From the NCBI GenBank assembly GCA_013100805.1, contig CP040000.1, positions 620,001 through 684,000 of the forward strand: DNA of 64,000 bases, written 5' to 3'. Below, one piece after another: positions 50,460 to 58,663 of the stretch. The number at the start of each line of letters is the position of its first letter. Within the stretch, counting starts at the first letter, position 1. The notes below the pieces were generated by a model that saw only the letters and a list, made by a program, of their open reading frames with translations, was not told the origin of the DNA and searched no databases. A program made the translations under genes and the position numbers. Source of the DNA: Candidatus Saccharibacteria bacterium oral taxon 488 (lineage in GTDB: Bacteria > Patescibacteriota > Saccharimonadia > Saccharimonadales > Saccharimonadaceae).

Positions 50460-52928
50460 CTACTGTCCGAGTGATATCGGCGGCACGCCCGGACCTGGGG
50501 GCACCATACTACTGCCGTCGGCCGCCTCGCCGACCACCGCTCGTATCTGCTCCGCCGTGATAATCGTCGTTGAGCCCGGAGCGACAGAGCCAGCGAGCAG
50601 CTGCTTGGCGACGGTATTCTCGACAGCTCGCTGCACCACGCGGCGCATCGGACGAGCGCCAAGGCGCGGGTCATAGCCAGCGTCAACCAATATTTTTTTG
50701 CCCGCCTCTTCGACAGCGACTTGGATTTTTTGTGGCGCCAGCGTTCGATTGATACCAGCCAAAATGAGATCAACGACCTGCAGCAGCTCTTCTTTGCCCA
50801 AGGGACGAAATAGCACAATCTCATCAAACCGGTTGAGAAACTCCGGACGAAACAGATTGGCATTAATCAGCTCGTTGATAAATGTTTGCTCAAACTGCTC
50901 CAGCTGGTAGCCACGCTCGATGTATTCGCGAATCCGCTCAGCGCCAGCATTCGACGTCGCAATGACTAGGCAATCACGAAAACTAATGTCGCGGTTTTTC
51001 TCGTCGCGTAAAATTCCCTCGTCTAGTAGCTGCAAAAGCGTCGTGAGTACCTGCGGGTGGGCCTTTTCAATTTCATCGAGCAACACCACCGAGAATGGTC
51101 GCTTTTGCACCTGGGCAGTCAAGCTCATCGGATCATTCGCCCCATCAGCGATCAAGCGCGCCACGTCCTCGGCCCGCACAAACTCGTTGAGATCCAGCCG
51201 GATTAGGTTGCCCTCGCCACCAAAGTAGATATCCGCCAGCGCTTTGGACAGCTCAGTTTTACCGACACCAGTTGGGCCAAGGAACAGAAACGTACCAATC
51301 GGCCGATCAGGATTGCGCACGCCGGCACGCGCTCGCCGGATCGCATCAGAGATGACGCTGACGGCGCGCGTTTGGTTGATCATGCGCTGATGAATCAGGT
51401 CTTCGAGGTTCAAGAGTTTTTCCCGTTCGTCGTCAGTCGAGGCGATCGCAATCTTGATACCCATGGTTTTTTCGACTGCATTATCAACCGACTGGGCCGT
51501 CACGAGACCGGACGACGCATAATGAGCTGCCGCCTCCAGCACCTTGAGCGCCCGACCCGGCATCGCCACGTCTTGGACGTACCGCTCGCCGACGCGGTAA
51601 GCTTCAGCGATGGCTTGATACATGTAGGTCACTTTATGGCGATGTTCAAGGCTGATCAGCTGATCGCGCATAATCCGCACCGTCTCCTCGGGCGATGATG
51701 GCTCGATAACGATGGTATTGAGCGCCGTCGCCAGCTGAGAATTACGCTGAGAAATCTGCAAGTAGCGCTGGCTATCCATGGTCAAGATAATTCGCAGCCT
51801 GCCCGCCTCCAAAATCGGTAGTAGCAAATTACTCAGATCAACCGAACCAACGCCCTCCTCGAAAAACAGCTGAGCATTATCGAGACACAAAATGACATTC
51901 TTTGACAAAAATGCTTCGTTGAGGATCTGCGTCACCAATGCCTCCAGCTCACCCCGACCAGCCGCCGCCGAGATCAGCGACGAGGCGTCCAAGAGGAAAA
52001 TCTGCCGATAGAGAAGCGACGACGGCACGGTTTTATGTCCATCAATGAGCATCTCGGCGAACGCCGCCACGACCGTACTTTTGCCAGCCCCATCAAGCCC
52101 GACCAGCGCTGCATTTTGCCGGCCGTTCGAGCCAAAAATTGTCATCAGCTGCTCCAGCGCCGCCTGATGAGCGTCCAGCTGCGAGATCATCGTCCCGCCC
52201 GACACCTGCAGGCTGAGGTTCTGGGCGAACCGGCTCAAGAGTGGCGTATAGCCAAACGACCAGTCGCGAGCGATACCGCCGGTGTGAAGCGGCTTTTGCT
52301 TGAACTGCTCGATCAATGACTTGAGGCGTTCATACCACATAATACCGCTCAGCACATCACGAAAATCAATTTTTAGATTTGCCAGCAGAGCGTCATGATT
52401 CGGAAATTGCTCAACGATCGCCGCCGCCAGCACCGCACCCGTTACCTTCGGGCTATTGGTGTCACGCCAAATTCGCAGCGCTGATTGCCACACGGCCGGC
52501 GTGTTATTTGGATCATCCGAAGCGATATTCGCCAAAAAGTTCGGCGTTAACCCTAGTCGCACCCCGAGGAATTGCCCGGCCCGCGACTGACCAACCGCCA
52601 GCGCGATCTCTTTTGGCGTCGGTCGCTGACTCAGGCGGCCCAGCACATCCGCTGCCATCACATCATCAATCGTCTCCGCTCGCACACTCACCGCCATCGT
52701 CTTGAGATCGCCCTGCCACCACACACTGAGCATCACCAATGGCCCCACTAGGCCAATCATCAACCAGCCAACCGGCCCGTGCTTGATCAATAGCCAAACG
52801 CCGCCCAGACCCAATGCAACAGCAACGAGCACCACCAAGACATGCCAGACCGCACCAAACCGCGCCGTAAACCGTGCCTTTTGCGCCCGCAAGCTGTGAT
52901 AGCGAAACTCCGGCCGCACCTCGTTCAT
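50460..52928 (-). CDS. Membrane-anchored Clp-type AAA+ ATPase
   Basis: An 822-residue double-AAA+ protein of ClpA/ClpC type. Two membrane helices at residues ~28-75 (VWHVLVVLVAVALGLGGVW; LMIGLVGPLVMLSVWW) precede a ClpN-like region; D1 has Walker A GLDGAGKST and ILCLDNAQ as a weakened Walker B (Asn for Glu); D2 has GPTGVGKTELSKAL and VVLLDEIEKAHP, then the D2-small domain GARPMRRVVQ. It would unfold or remodel proteins at the membrane. No clpP adjoins and no clear IGF/IGL loop for ClpP docking is seen in D2. ATG overlaps the preceding stop (ATGA). Confidence 0.85.
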   Translation of the reverse strand: MNEVRPEFRYHSLRAQKARFTARFGAVWHVLVVLVAVALGLGGVWLLIKHGPVGWLMIGLVGPLVMLSVWWQGDLKTMAVSVRAETIDDVMAADVLGRLSQRPTPKEIALAVGQSRAGQFLGVRLGLTPNFLANIASDDPNNTPAVWQSALRIWRDTNSPKVTGAVLAAAIVEQFPNHDALLANLKIDFRDVLSGIMWYERLKSLIEQFKQKPLHTGGIARDWSFGYTPLLSRFAQNLSLQVSGGTMISQLDAHQAALEQLMTIFGSNGRQNAALVGLDGAGKSTVVAAFAEMLIDGHKTVPSSLLYRQIFLLDASSLISAAAGRGELEALVTQILNEAFLSKNVILCLDNAQLFFEEGVGSVDLSNLLLPILEAGRLRIILTMDSQRYLQISQRNSQLATALNTIVIEPSSPEETVRIMRDQLISLEHRHKVTYMYQAIAEAYRVGERYVQDVAMPGRALKVLEAAAHYASSGLVTAQSVDNAVEKTMGIKIAIASTDDEREKLLNLEDLIHQRMINQTRAVSVISDAIRRARAGVRNPDRPIGTFLFLGPTGVGKTELSKALADIYFGGEGNLIRLDLNEFVRAEDVARLIADGANDPMSLTAQVQKRPFSVVLLDEIEKAHPQVLTTLLQLLDEGILRDEKNRDISFRDCLVIATSNAGAERIREYIERGYQLEQFEQTFINELINANLFRPEFLNRFDEIVLFRPLGKEELLQVVDLILAGINRTLAPQKIQVAVEEAGKKILVDAGYDPRLGARPMRRVVQRAVENTVAKQLLAGSVAPGSTTIITAEQIRAVVGEAADGSSMVPPGPGVPPISLGQ

Positions 52929-53305
52929 GCCAAAACCCTCATCTGCCACAAGATAATTCCTATCACCGGCGTTACGGGTAACAGCGCCCACACCACGATG
53001 CTGCCGACCGCCCACACCGCCCGCAGGCTGATAACCACCAGCCCCGCAAACAGCACCAGAAGCCGCACTACTGTGCCAACTGCCCGCGAGAACAGTCGGT
53101 CGAAAAAGGCCTGTATCTTGACAGCGAGCGGCGCCTGAGCACGAATTTGCCCTGCGGAAATTTGGCGAAATGGATCAAACAGCGTCCGCACCAACAAACC
53201 GATTGAGAAAAAATCGGCCGTCCGCAGCACACCGAGACCAACGCGCTGCATATGCCGCCGCCAGCCTGCGCCATACCACCACTGGAAAATACCCACCAAA
53301 AACAT
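52925..53305 (-). CDS. Small membrane protein co-encoded with the Clp-type ATPase
   Basis: A 126-residue protein with amphipathic N-terminus (FQWWYGAGWRRHMQRV), a positively charged middle and two membrane helices near the C-terminus. No family recognised. It ends in a 4-nt ATGA overlap with the membrane-anchored Clp gene, so the two are made in a fixed ratio and may form a complex. ATG 53305 is 6 nt after TACAAT (53312-53317); CYNRT upstream is promoter. Confidence 0.7.
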   Translation of the reverse strand: MFLVGIFQWWYGAGWRRHMQRVGLGVLRTADFFSIGLLVRTLFDPFRQISAGQIRAQAPLAVKIQAFFDRLFSRAVGTVVRLLVLFAGLVVISLRAVWAVGSIVVWALLPVTPVIGIILWQMRVLA

Positions 53306-53311
53306 AGTTCT

Positions 53312-53342
53312 ATTGTAGCATACTGCTTGGGCACGGTATAAT
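53312..53342. promoter_or_regulatory. Divergent leaderless promoters of the Clp operon and murT
   Basis: Minus strand TACAAT (53312-53317) 6 nt before ATG 53305, and plus strand TATAAT (53337-53342) 7 nt before ATG 53350. Both are preceded by TGC or CGG. Confidence 0.65.
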
Positions 53343-53349
53343 ACGAAAT

Positions 53350-54615
53350 ATGTCACGACAGATTCTCAGTACACTCATCGGCAAAACCGTCAAACAAGCC
53401 GCTCGCCTGCGCGGTGGCGGCTCGGCACTCCCGGGGTTAGTTATCGAAAAGATCGACCCGGGTTTTATCACTCGTACCCTGGCGCAAATACCGCACGGTG
53501 TGGTGGTTATCAGCGGCACGAATGGCAAGACTACCACCACTAAAATCGTCGTTGAACTGCTCGAGGCGGCCGGCCTCAAGGTTTTTACCAATCGCACGGG
53601 CAGTAATTTCTCGCGCGGCGTGGCGGCGGCGCTGCTCGGCGAGGTAGATATGCGCGGGCGGCTGGATGCCGACATCGCGGTGCTGGAGCTTGACGAGGCC
53701 TGGGCGGTCAAGTTTGTTCAATTAGTACCGCCACGCTACAGTCTGCTGCTCAACGTCATGCGCGATCAGCTGGATCGGTTTGGCGAGATCGACACGGCAG
53801 CTGGTTTCTTGGCAAAAATCGCCCAGGCAACCACTGATACCGTGGTGCTCAACCGCGACGACCCGCGTATCTACCGCCTGCACCAAAACACAGCGGCAGA
53901 CGTAGCGTTTTTTGGCACAACCGACCAGCTGCTCGAGCTGATGCCGACTGACGATGCGCTCAAGACCGGCCAAGCTCAGGCAAATCAGACGGCTCCAGCC
54001 GACGTGCTGCTCGCTGACATTGATAAGCAAACGGCAACCTTTCAGATTGATGGGGCCAAGCATGCAGTGCGGATGCGGCTGAATGGCGTATATAATTTAT
54101 TGAATGCAGCAGCGGCGCTGAGTTTGGTCCGACAAATTACGGGAGAGAAAGCCGAGTTAACGACACTACTAGGCACCCTGTCAGACGTAGCGCCGGCATT
54201 TGGCCGAGGCGAGACCATCGTGATTGACGGCACGCCGATTGAGCTAATTCTCGTGAAAAACCCGAGCGGCTTTCGACTCAGCCTGCTGTCATTTGCCGAC
54301 GGAACAGCCGATACAATGATTGCTATCAATGATAATTACGCTGACGGACGCGACGTTAGTTGGCTGTGGGATGTGGACGTTTCACGCCTCGAGCAGGTGG
54401 CGGTGGTCAGCGGCGTGCGCGCTCATGATATGGCGCTGCGGCTGGAGTATGACGACATTACGCCAGAAATCATTGAGCCAGATTTGGCGGCGGCGCTGGA
54501 GAAATTGCTAGCCCATCATCCACGCCAGCCAAAACATATTTACTGTACCTACACAGCGATGATGCGACTGCGCAAATTATTATCAATCAAAACCGATGTG
54601 GAGGCCATCCGATGA
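53350..54615 (+). CDS. murT: Lipid II isoglutaminyl synthase, MurT-type subunit
   Basis: A 421-residue Mur-ligase-like protein: ATP loop SGTNGKTTTTKIV, central ligase domain with ELDEAWAV and LNVMRDQLDRFGE, and a DUF1727 C-terminal domain (AINDNYADGRDVSWLWDVD). With GatD it amidates Glu2 of the peptidoglycan stem. Other MurT proteins carry a four-cysteine zinc ribbon in the middle domain; here that region (NQTAPADVLLADIDKQTATF) has no cysteine. Only one Cys is seen in the whole protein, near the end. ATG 53350 is leaderless; the stop overlaps gatD by 4 nt. Confidence 0.9.
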   Translation: MSRQILSTLIGKTVKQAARLRGGGSALPGLVIEKIDPGFITRTLAQIPHGVVVISGTNGKTTTTKIVVELLEAAGLKVFTNRTGSNFSRGVAAALLGEVDMRGRLDADIAVLELDEAWAVKFVQLVPPRYSLLLNVMRDQLDRFGEIDTAAGFLAKIAQATTDTVVLNRDDPRIYRLHQNTAADVAFFGTTDQLLELMPTDDALKTGQAQANQTAPADVLLADIDKQTATFQIDGAKHAVRMRLNGVYNLLNAAAALSLVRQITGEKAELTTLLGTLSDVAPAFGRGETIVIDGTPIELILVKNPSGFRLSLLSFADGTADTMIAINDNYADGRDVSWLWDVDVSRLEQVAVVSGVRAHDMALRLEYDDITPEIIEPDLAAALEKLLAHHPRQPKHIYCTYTAMMRLRKLLSIKTDVEAIR

Positions 54616-55331
54616 CGATCACGATTATTCAATTGTATCCGCGCGATATGAATCTCTATGGCGACTGGGGCAATACGCTGGCGCTGAAAAAGCGGCTGGA
54701 ATGGCGCGGCTTTACGGTACGTATTATTGATCATAATCCGGGCGATACGACTGATTTTATGGCGGGAGATATATTCATCGGCGGTGGTGGTCAGGATGCT
54801 GGGCAAGAAATTATCCAGGACGATTTGCTGGCGCGAGCGGATGAGCTACGGCGCTTAGCAGAGAGCGACGTGCCAATGCTGATGATCTGTGGTATGTATC
54901 AATTGTTTGGCCGAGCGTTCACCACACACGAGGGACACGTGATTCGCGGTGCGGGGATTTTACCGCTGGAGACATACGCCAAGGCAGAACGCCTGATCGG
55001 CAATATCACGCTCGAGAGCGAGGAGTTTGGACAGATCGTTGGTTATGAAAATCATAGCGGCCAGACGCTGCTTGATGAAGGAGGGTTGCCGCTGGGGCGC
55101 GTGGTGCGGGGCGCTGGTAATGACGAGACTGGCCAAATCGAGGGCGCGAGGCTGCACAATATCGTGGCGACGTACCTGCACGGGCCGATCTTGCCAAAGA
55201 ATCCACGACTCGCTGATTTTTTGATCACCGCGGCACTCACGCGAAAAGGCTATACAGATAAACTCAGCGCACTGCCCATCGACCGCACCGCAGAACATGC
55301 CCAGCGGGTGGCGATGGAGCGAGGGCGATAA
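54612..55331 (+). CDS. gatD: Lipid II isoglutaminyl synthase, GatD-type glutamine amidotransferase
   Basis: A 239-residue class I glutaminase of the CobB/CobQ type. Nucleophile Cys93 (MICGMYQLFG) and His190 (YLHGPILPKNP) are present. It delivers ammonia to MurT for amidation of lipid II. The ATGA overlap with murT shows tight coupling. A start near the N-terminus with IQLYPRDMNLYGDWGN is normal for the family. Confidence 0.9.
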   Translation: MTITIIQLYPRDMNLYGDWGNTLALKKRLEWRGFTVRIIDHNPGDTTDFMAGDIFIGGGGQDAGQEIIQDDLLARADELRRLAESDVPMLMICGMYQLFGRAFTTHEGHVIRGAGILPLETYAKAERLIGNITLESEEFGQIVGYENHSGQTLLDEGGLPLGRVVRGAGNDETGQIEGARLHNIVATYLHGPILPKNPRLADFLITAALTRKGYTDKLSALPIDRTAEHAQRVAMERGR

Positions 55332-55367
55332 GCCAACCAGATTAGGTTCACATGCAACCTTCTGCGA

Positions 55368-55399
55368 CAAAAATGCCCCCGGAGCGGAGCTCCGAGGGC
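55368..55399 (-). terminator. Terminator of tRNA-Pro
   Basis: GCCCCCGGAGC (55375-55385) and GCTCCGAGGGC pair over 11 bp with a GGA loop; on the minus strand ATTTTTG follows. Confidence 0.8.
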
Positions 55400-55421
55400 G
55401 TGTGTTCGAACAAGATGAGTG

Positions 55422-55498
55422 TGGTCGGGGTGAAAGGACTCGAACCTTCGACCTCACGGTCCCAAACCGCGCGCGCTAGCCAACTGCGCCACACCCCG
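55422..55498 (-). tRNA. tRNA-Pro (TGG)
   Basis: Acceptor CGGGGTG/CACCCCG with C1-G72 as usual for bacterial tRNA-Pro, anticodon loop TTTGGGA, T-arm with GTTCGAGT, encoded CCA. TGGTAGAAT about 30 nt upstream is the likely -10. Confidence 0.95.
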
Positions 55499-55606
55499 AG
55501 AAGCTAATCTCGATACTCACTCCGCTCCATTCTACCACACTTTACACATTAAATACAGCAATAATTAGTGATTTCAGTTAATATATAATTGTACTCTCTC
55601 ATTATC

Positions 55607-56233
55607 ATGCCTAATACTAATCACACCACCCACACAACTCACCGCCGACAAATGATATATCTCTATGCCATTGTCTGCGTGTATCTCATGTTGCCTATCC
55701 TCATTTGCATCGGTGTCATTCCTTGGAATATGAAATTCGTGGCACTTATAGTCGGTGCAGTGATGATGTATATATTAATGCGAATTCTCGGCAATACGCA
55801 TAGTGACATCGGTATTACGCGGCAACGTACCATCTATTCACTCAAAACCGTGCTACCGATAACTATAGTTCTCCTTATCGCAGCCGGGCTGTTTCTACTC
55901 CTCGAAAAGCCTCGATTCTCACCAACCGAAGGAATAGGATTTTATGTATTTTATATTCTCATCTCGTGCCCGGCACAAGAATTGTTATTCCGCGGTATCC
56001 TCAGCCGTATGCTGCAAGAACTACGGCTGCACCGGGTGTTGGAGCTTGGCGTAGCAGCCGCCCTTTTCGGTTATGTACATATCATCTACGGCGATATGCT
56101 CACTGTTGTTATCATGAGCATCGTTGGCCTTTTCTGGTACCGAGCGTACCAGCGCTCATCAAACCTCATCGGCGTAACAATGAGTCACGTGATACTTGGC
56201 GTGATGACGATTGCTCTAGGGATTATTGATTGA
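55607..56233 (+). CDS. CPBP family intramembrane metalloprotease
   Basis: A 208-residue protein with six or more membrane helices and the three CPBP (CAAX-protease/Abi) motifs: QELLFRG (first Glu of EExxxR replaced by Gln), FGYVH and SHVILG. Members cleave prenylated or membrane peptides; many take part in bacteriocin immunity. The Gln substitution may weaken catalysis. ATG 55607 is 17 nt after TATAAT (55584-55589), so a short leader is likely. Confidence 0.8.
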   Translation: MPNTNHTTHTTHRRQMIYLYAIVCVYLMLPILICIGVIPWNMKFVALIVGAVMMYILMRILGNTHSDIGITRQRTIYSLKTVLPITIVLLIAAGLFLLLEKPRFSPTEGIGFYVFYILISCPAQELLFRGILSRMLQELRLHRVLELGVAAALFGYVHIIYGDMLTVVIMSIVGLFWYRAYQRSSNLIGVTMSHVILGVMTIALGIID

Positions 56234-56270
56234 CATTGGCCACCCCTTTTGTTTAATGGTCAATAAGATG

Positions 56271-56660
56271 GGGATGGATTGGCCAGAGCCACCTCCCGGG
56301 AAGGAATTGTGGGATCCCCCAGGGAGGATTGAAGTCTATGTACATTCAGGACTTTCTGAGGCCTATGGGGTTGATGAGACTGTCGGTATGGATAAAGTAG
56401 TCTCGGAGGATAATATTCGTAGAGCCAGGGCATGCCGGGAGATTGGTGATCAGATTGAACAGGGGCTCATTGACAAGAAAGAGAGTTACCGAAGGATCGG
56501 TGAATTGCTTTTAAGTCGCGACCACTTTTTCATCTCAGAAGAAGAACTCGCCGAGCGAGGAATCAGTCTGGCAGCCCTGATCAAGATCGCAGAGCGCAGA
56601 GATGATCCGGTAGATGATGGGTATGGTGGCTATTCTACTGGGAATTCCGCACATGAATAA
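56271..56660 (+). CDS. Unknown acidic protein
   Basis: About 130 residues from the ATG at 56271 (MGMDWPEPPPGKELWDPPGR); a TTG at 56226 overlapping the CPBP stop would add 15 residues. Soluble, acidic and helical in the second half (RRARACREIGDQIEQGLIDK). No domain recognised. The coding strand is unusually purine-rich, with AGG/AGA/GGG codons rare in the neighbours. The 3' end overlaps the convergent gene by 31 nt. Confidence 0.45.
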   Translation, partial: GMDWPEPPPGKELWDPPGRIEVYVHSGLSEAYGVDETVGMDKVVSEDNIRRARACREIGDQIEQGLIDKKESYRRIGELLLSRDHFFISEEELAERGISLAALIKIAERRDDPVDDGYGGYSTGNSAHE

Positions 56661-57118
56661 TGCACCAAACCAATCTCATCAACCTCGACCGAAGCAATCC
56701 CCGTGTCTGCTAATGAGCGGAGTTCCTCTCTTGTCTTTGCTACGGGGTTGGTAGTAAGGAAGGCTATCCTCCCTACATCACCTGATTCACCAGCCATGAG
56801 GGCTTGAAGCGCGTTCACATATCGTCCCCTCATCGGATGCCTTAGAGGTAGTTGACGAACTTGAACGGCCAGCAATGCCGCTGCTGCCAGTAATCTTTGG
56901 CCCCTCTCGTGCTGCAGGTAAGGTGACTCTACGGTTTGGCCAGGGATCTGGTCATCAATGTCAAGATTATCAGGGCGCCCCTCACGGCGTGCCTTTCTCT
57001 TAAGGCTGCCTCCTTCGACGATGGGCACCCTGAAACACTTACTATTCTCGACAGCTACGTGACGACGCTCGGACCCATTGGATTCTCTTCGGGGGGCTGT
57101 AGTGGTTCTTCCTTTCAT
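56630..57118 (-). CDS. Unknown basic protein, convergent with the previous gene
   Basis: About 162 residues from ATG 57118 (MKGRTTTAPRRESNGSERR); ATG 57139 is an alternative. A basic N-terminal third is followed by a helical middle (GQRLLAAAALLAVQVRQL) and a C-terminal part with AFLTTNPVAKTREELRSLA. No family recognised. Codon use resembles its convergent neighbour more than the rest of the window, so both may have arrived together. Confidence 0.45.
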   Translation of the reverse strand: MKGRTTTAPRRESNGSERRHVAVENSKCFRVPIVEGGSLKRKARREGRPDNLDIDDQIPGQTVESPYLQHERGQRLLAAAALLAVQVRQLPLRHPMRGRYVNALQALMAGESGDVGRIAFLTTNPVAKTREELRSLADTGIASVEVDEIGLVHYSCAEFPVE

Positions 57119-57208
57119 TTCCCAGCTATTATTACACAATTCACATCAGTCTTCAAGGCCACAATGTCTGCCTTGGCAAACTAGCTACTTCAGGGTACTA
57201 TATATTGT

Positions 57209-57886
57209 ATGAAATACACGAAACCATACGTTCCACCGACGCTAACCGTTGACGCCGTGATATTCCAAATTAGTAACGGCGCACTAGAAGTCCTGCTCCT
57301 AAAGCGCCCCAACGAGCCGTTTAAGGGTGAATGGGCGCTGCCCGGCGGATACAACGCCAAGGGCGAGACAACGACAGCCGCACTGAGACGTATCGTTACC
57401 CAAAAAACGGGCGTGGATGTTGAGAATAACTTGAGCTACATTGAGCAGCTCTACACCTTTGACACGGTCGACCGTGACCCACGAGGACATGCTGTATCGG
57501 TGACATACCTCGGGTGTGGGCGTACTATCCCGCTCGACGAGGCGACGTCGCACGCGACATTTTTTGATGTACATAATCTACCGCCACTGGCTTATGATCA
57601 CGCCAGCATTATTGAATACGCCAGAGAGCGACTGATCGCCAAGCTAACATATACGAATGCTGTGTCGGCATTTCTGGAGCGGCGTTTTACCCTGACCCAA
57701 CTACAGAACGCCTACGAAATTATCTTTGATCGTGAATTTGATAAGCGTAATTTTCGCAAAAAATTCCTCAGCCTCAACCTCATTCATGAAACCAACGAGT
57801 TATGGCGTGACGGCGCACATCGTCCAGCAAAACTATACGAGTTTAATTCCCAAAACCTCGAGACGTTATCGCGGAGCTTTGATTAG
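57209..57886 (+). CDS. nrtR: NrtR-type Nudix-related transcriptional regulator
   Basis: A 225-residue NrtR: an N-terminal Nudix-like domain in which the catalytic box is degraded (GGYNAKGETTTAALRRIVTQ, lacking the REUxEE core) and a C-terminal winged helix (LTQLQNAYEIIFDREFDKRNFRKKF). NrtR binds ADP-ribose or NAD-related ligands and represses NAD genes. It stands 135 nt before pncA-pncB, the expected targets. A TACTAT (57196-57201) is 7 nt before the ATG. Confidence 0.88.
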   Translation: MKYTKPYVPPTLTVDAVIFQISNGALEVLLLKRPNEPFKGEWALPGGYNAKGETTTAALRRIVTQKTGVDVENNLSYIEQLYTFDTVDRDPRGHAVSVTYLGCGRTIPLDEATSHATFFDVHNLPPLAYDHASIIEYARERLIAKLTYTNAVSAFLERRFTLTQLQNAYEIIFDREFDKRNFRKKFLSLNLIHETNELWRDGAHRPAKLYEFNSQNLETLSRSFD

Positions 57887-57950
57887 CTAATATCACCAAG
57901 CCAGGGGCAGGATAGGGTATCAATTTTTTATATTATTTTACCAATTAGTG

Positions 57951-58008
57951 TTGACTACACAATAACTAGTTGCTAGACTATACAGTAAGTGTAGTTTATA
58001 CATTAAGT
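57951..58008 (+). promoter_or_regulatory. pncA promoter with a tandem repeat downstream of the -10
   Basis: TTGACT (57951-57956), 17-nt spacer, TAGACT (57974-57979). Overlapping the start site are TATACAGTAAGT (57979-57990) and TATACATTAAGT (57997-58008), 11 of 12 bases alike at an 18-nt period. They also contain AGTGTA-gttta-TACATT, an imperfect palindrome. Likely NrtR binding site. Confidence 0.6.
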
Positions 58009-58021
58009 AAGGAGGCAATCT

Positions 58022-58663
58022 ATGGAAACAGTAAAACCAACTCGAAATGTACTTGTTGCCGTTGATGTGCAGCATGATTTTATCGATGGCAGCCTAGCAG
58101 TTGCCGAGAGTGAGCAGGTCGTTGCCCCGCTCAATACCATCGCCGAGACGGTGCGGCACCATGATGGACAGGTAGTTTTTACTCGCGACTGGCACCCTGC
58201 TAAAACACCACATTTTAGTAATTTTGGCGGCCAGTGGCCAGTTCATTGTGTCGCTGGCACAACTGGCGCTGCCTTTCATGATAAGCTTGACGTGCGACCC
58301 GATGACATTGTTATCAACAAAGGTATGGGTCAAACTGACGGGTATTCTGGTTGGGAGGGTCAGAGTGACACGGGCGAAACACTGGAGACCATTATCACAC
58401 CACGAACACCTCACGAGAAGGTTAAAGTATTTCTCGGCGGGCTCGCAACTGACTTTTGCGTGAAGGCGACTGCTCTGGATATTGCCAACCACTTCCGAGA
58501 CGATGCGCGCGTTTCCATCCATCTACTGCGAGAGGCTATCCGTGCTGTTGGACTCACACCGACTGACGAAGAAGAGGCCTTAGCCGCCATGAAAGAGGCC
58601 CACGTTCTGGCGGTTTCAACCAGTGAGGCTAAAATGATGATGATCGAAAGGAGTGTTCAATGA
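58022..58663 (+). CDS. pncA: Nicotinamidase
   Basis: A 213-residue isochorismatase-fold enzyme that hydrolyses nicotinamide to nicotinate. Catalytic Asp in VDVQHDF, metal-site DWHP with later His, and nucleophile Cys146 (GGLATDFCVKAT). AAGGAGG precedes the ATG. It overlaps pncB by 4 nt (ATGA). Together the two recycle or salvage host nicotinamide to NaMN. Confidence 0.93.
   Translation: METVKPTRNVLVAVDVQHDFIDGSLAVAESEQVVAPLNTIAETVRHHDGQVVFTRDWHPAKTPHFSNFGGQWPVHCVAGTTGAAFHDKLDVRPDDIVINKGMGQTDGYSGWEGQSDTGETLETIITPRTPHEKVKVFLGGLATDFCVKATALDIANHFRDDARVSIHLLREAIRAVGLTPTDEEEALAAMKEAHVLAVSTSEAKMMMIERSVQ

Noticed and set aside
50423-50863. N-terminal extension of the 463-residue protein into the Clp gene
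   Set aside because: It overlaps the Clp reading frame in another phase, and a promoter with GTG at 50422 explains the true start.
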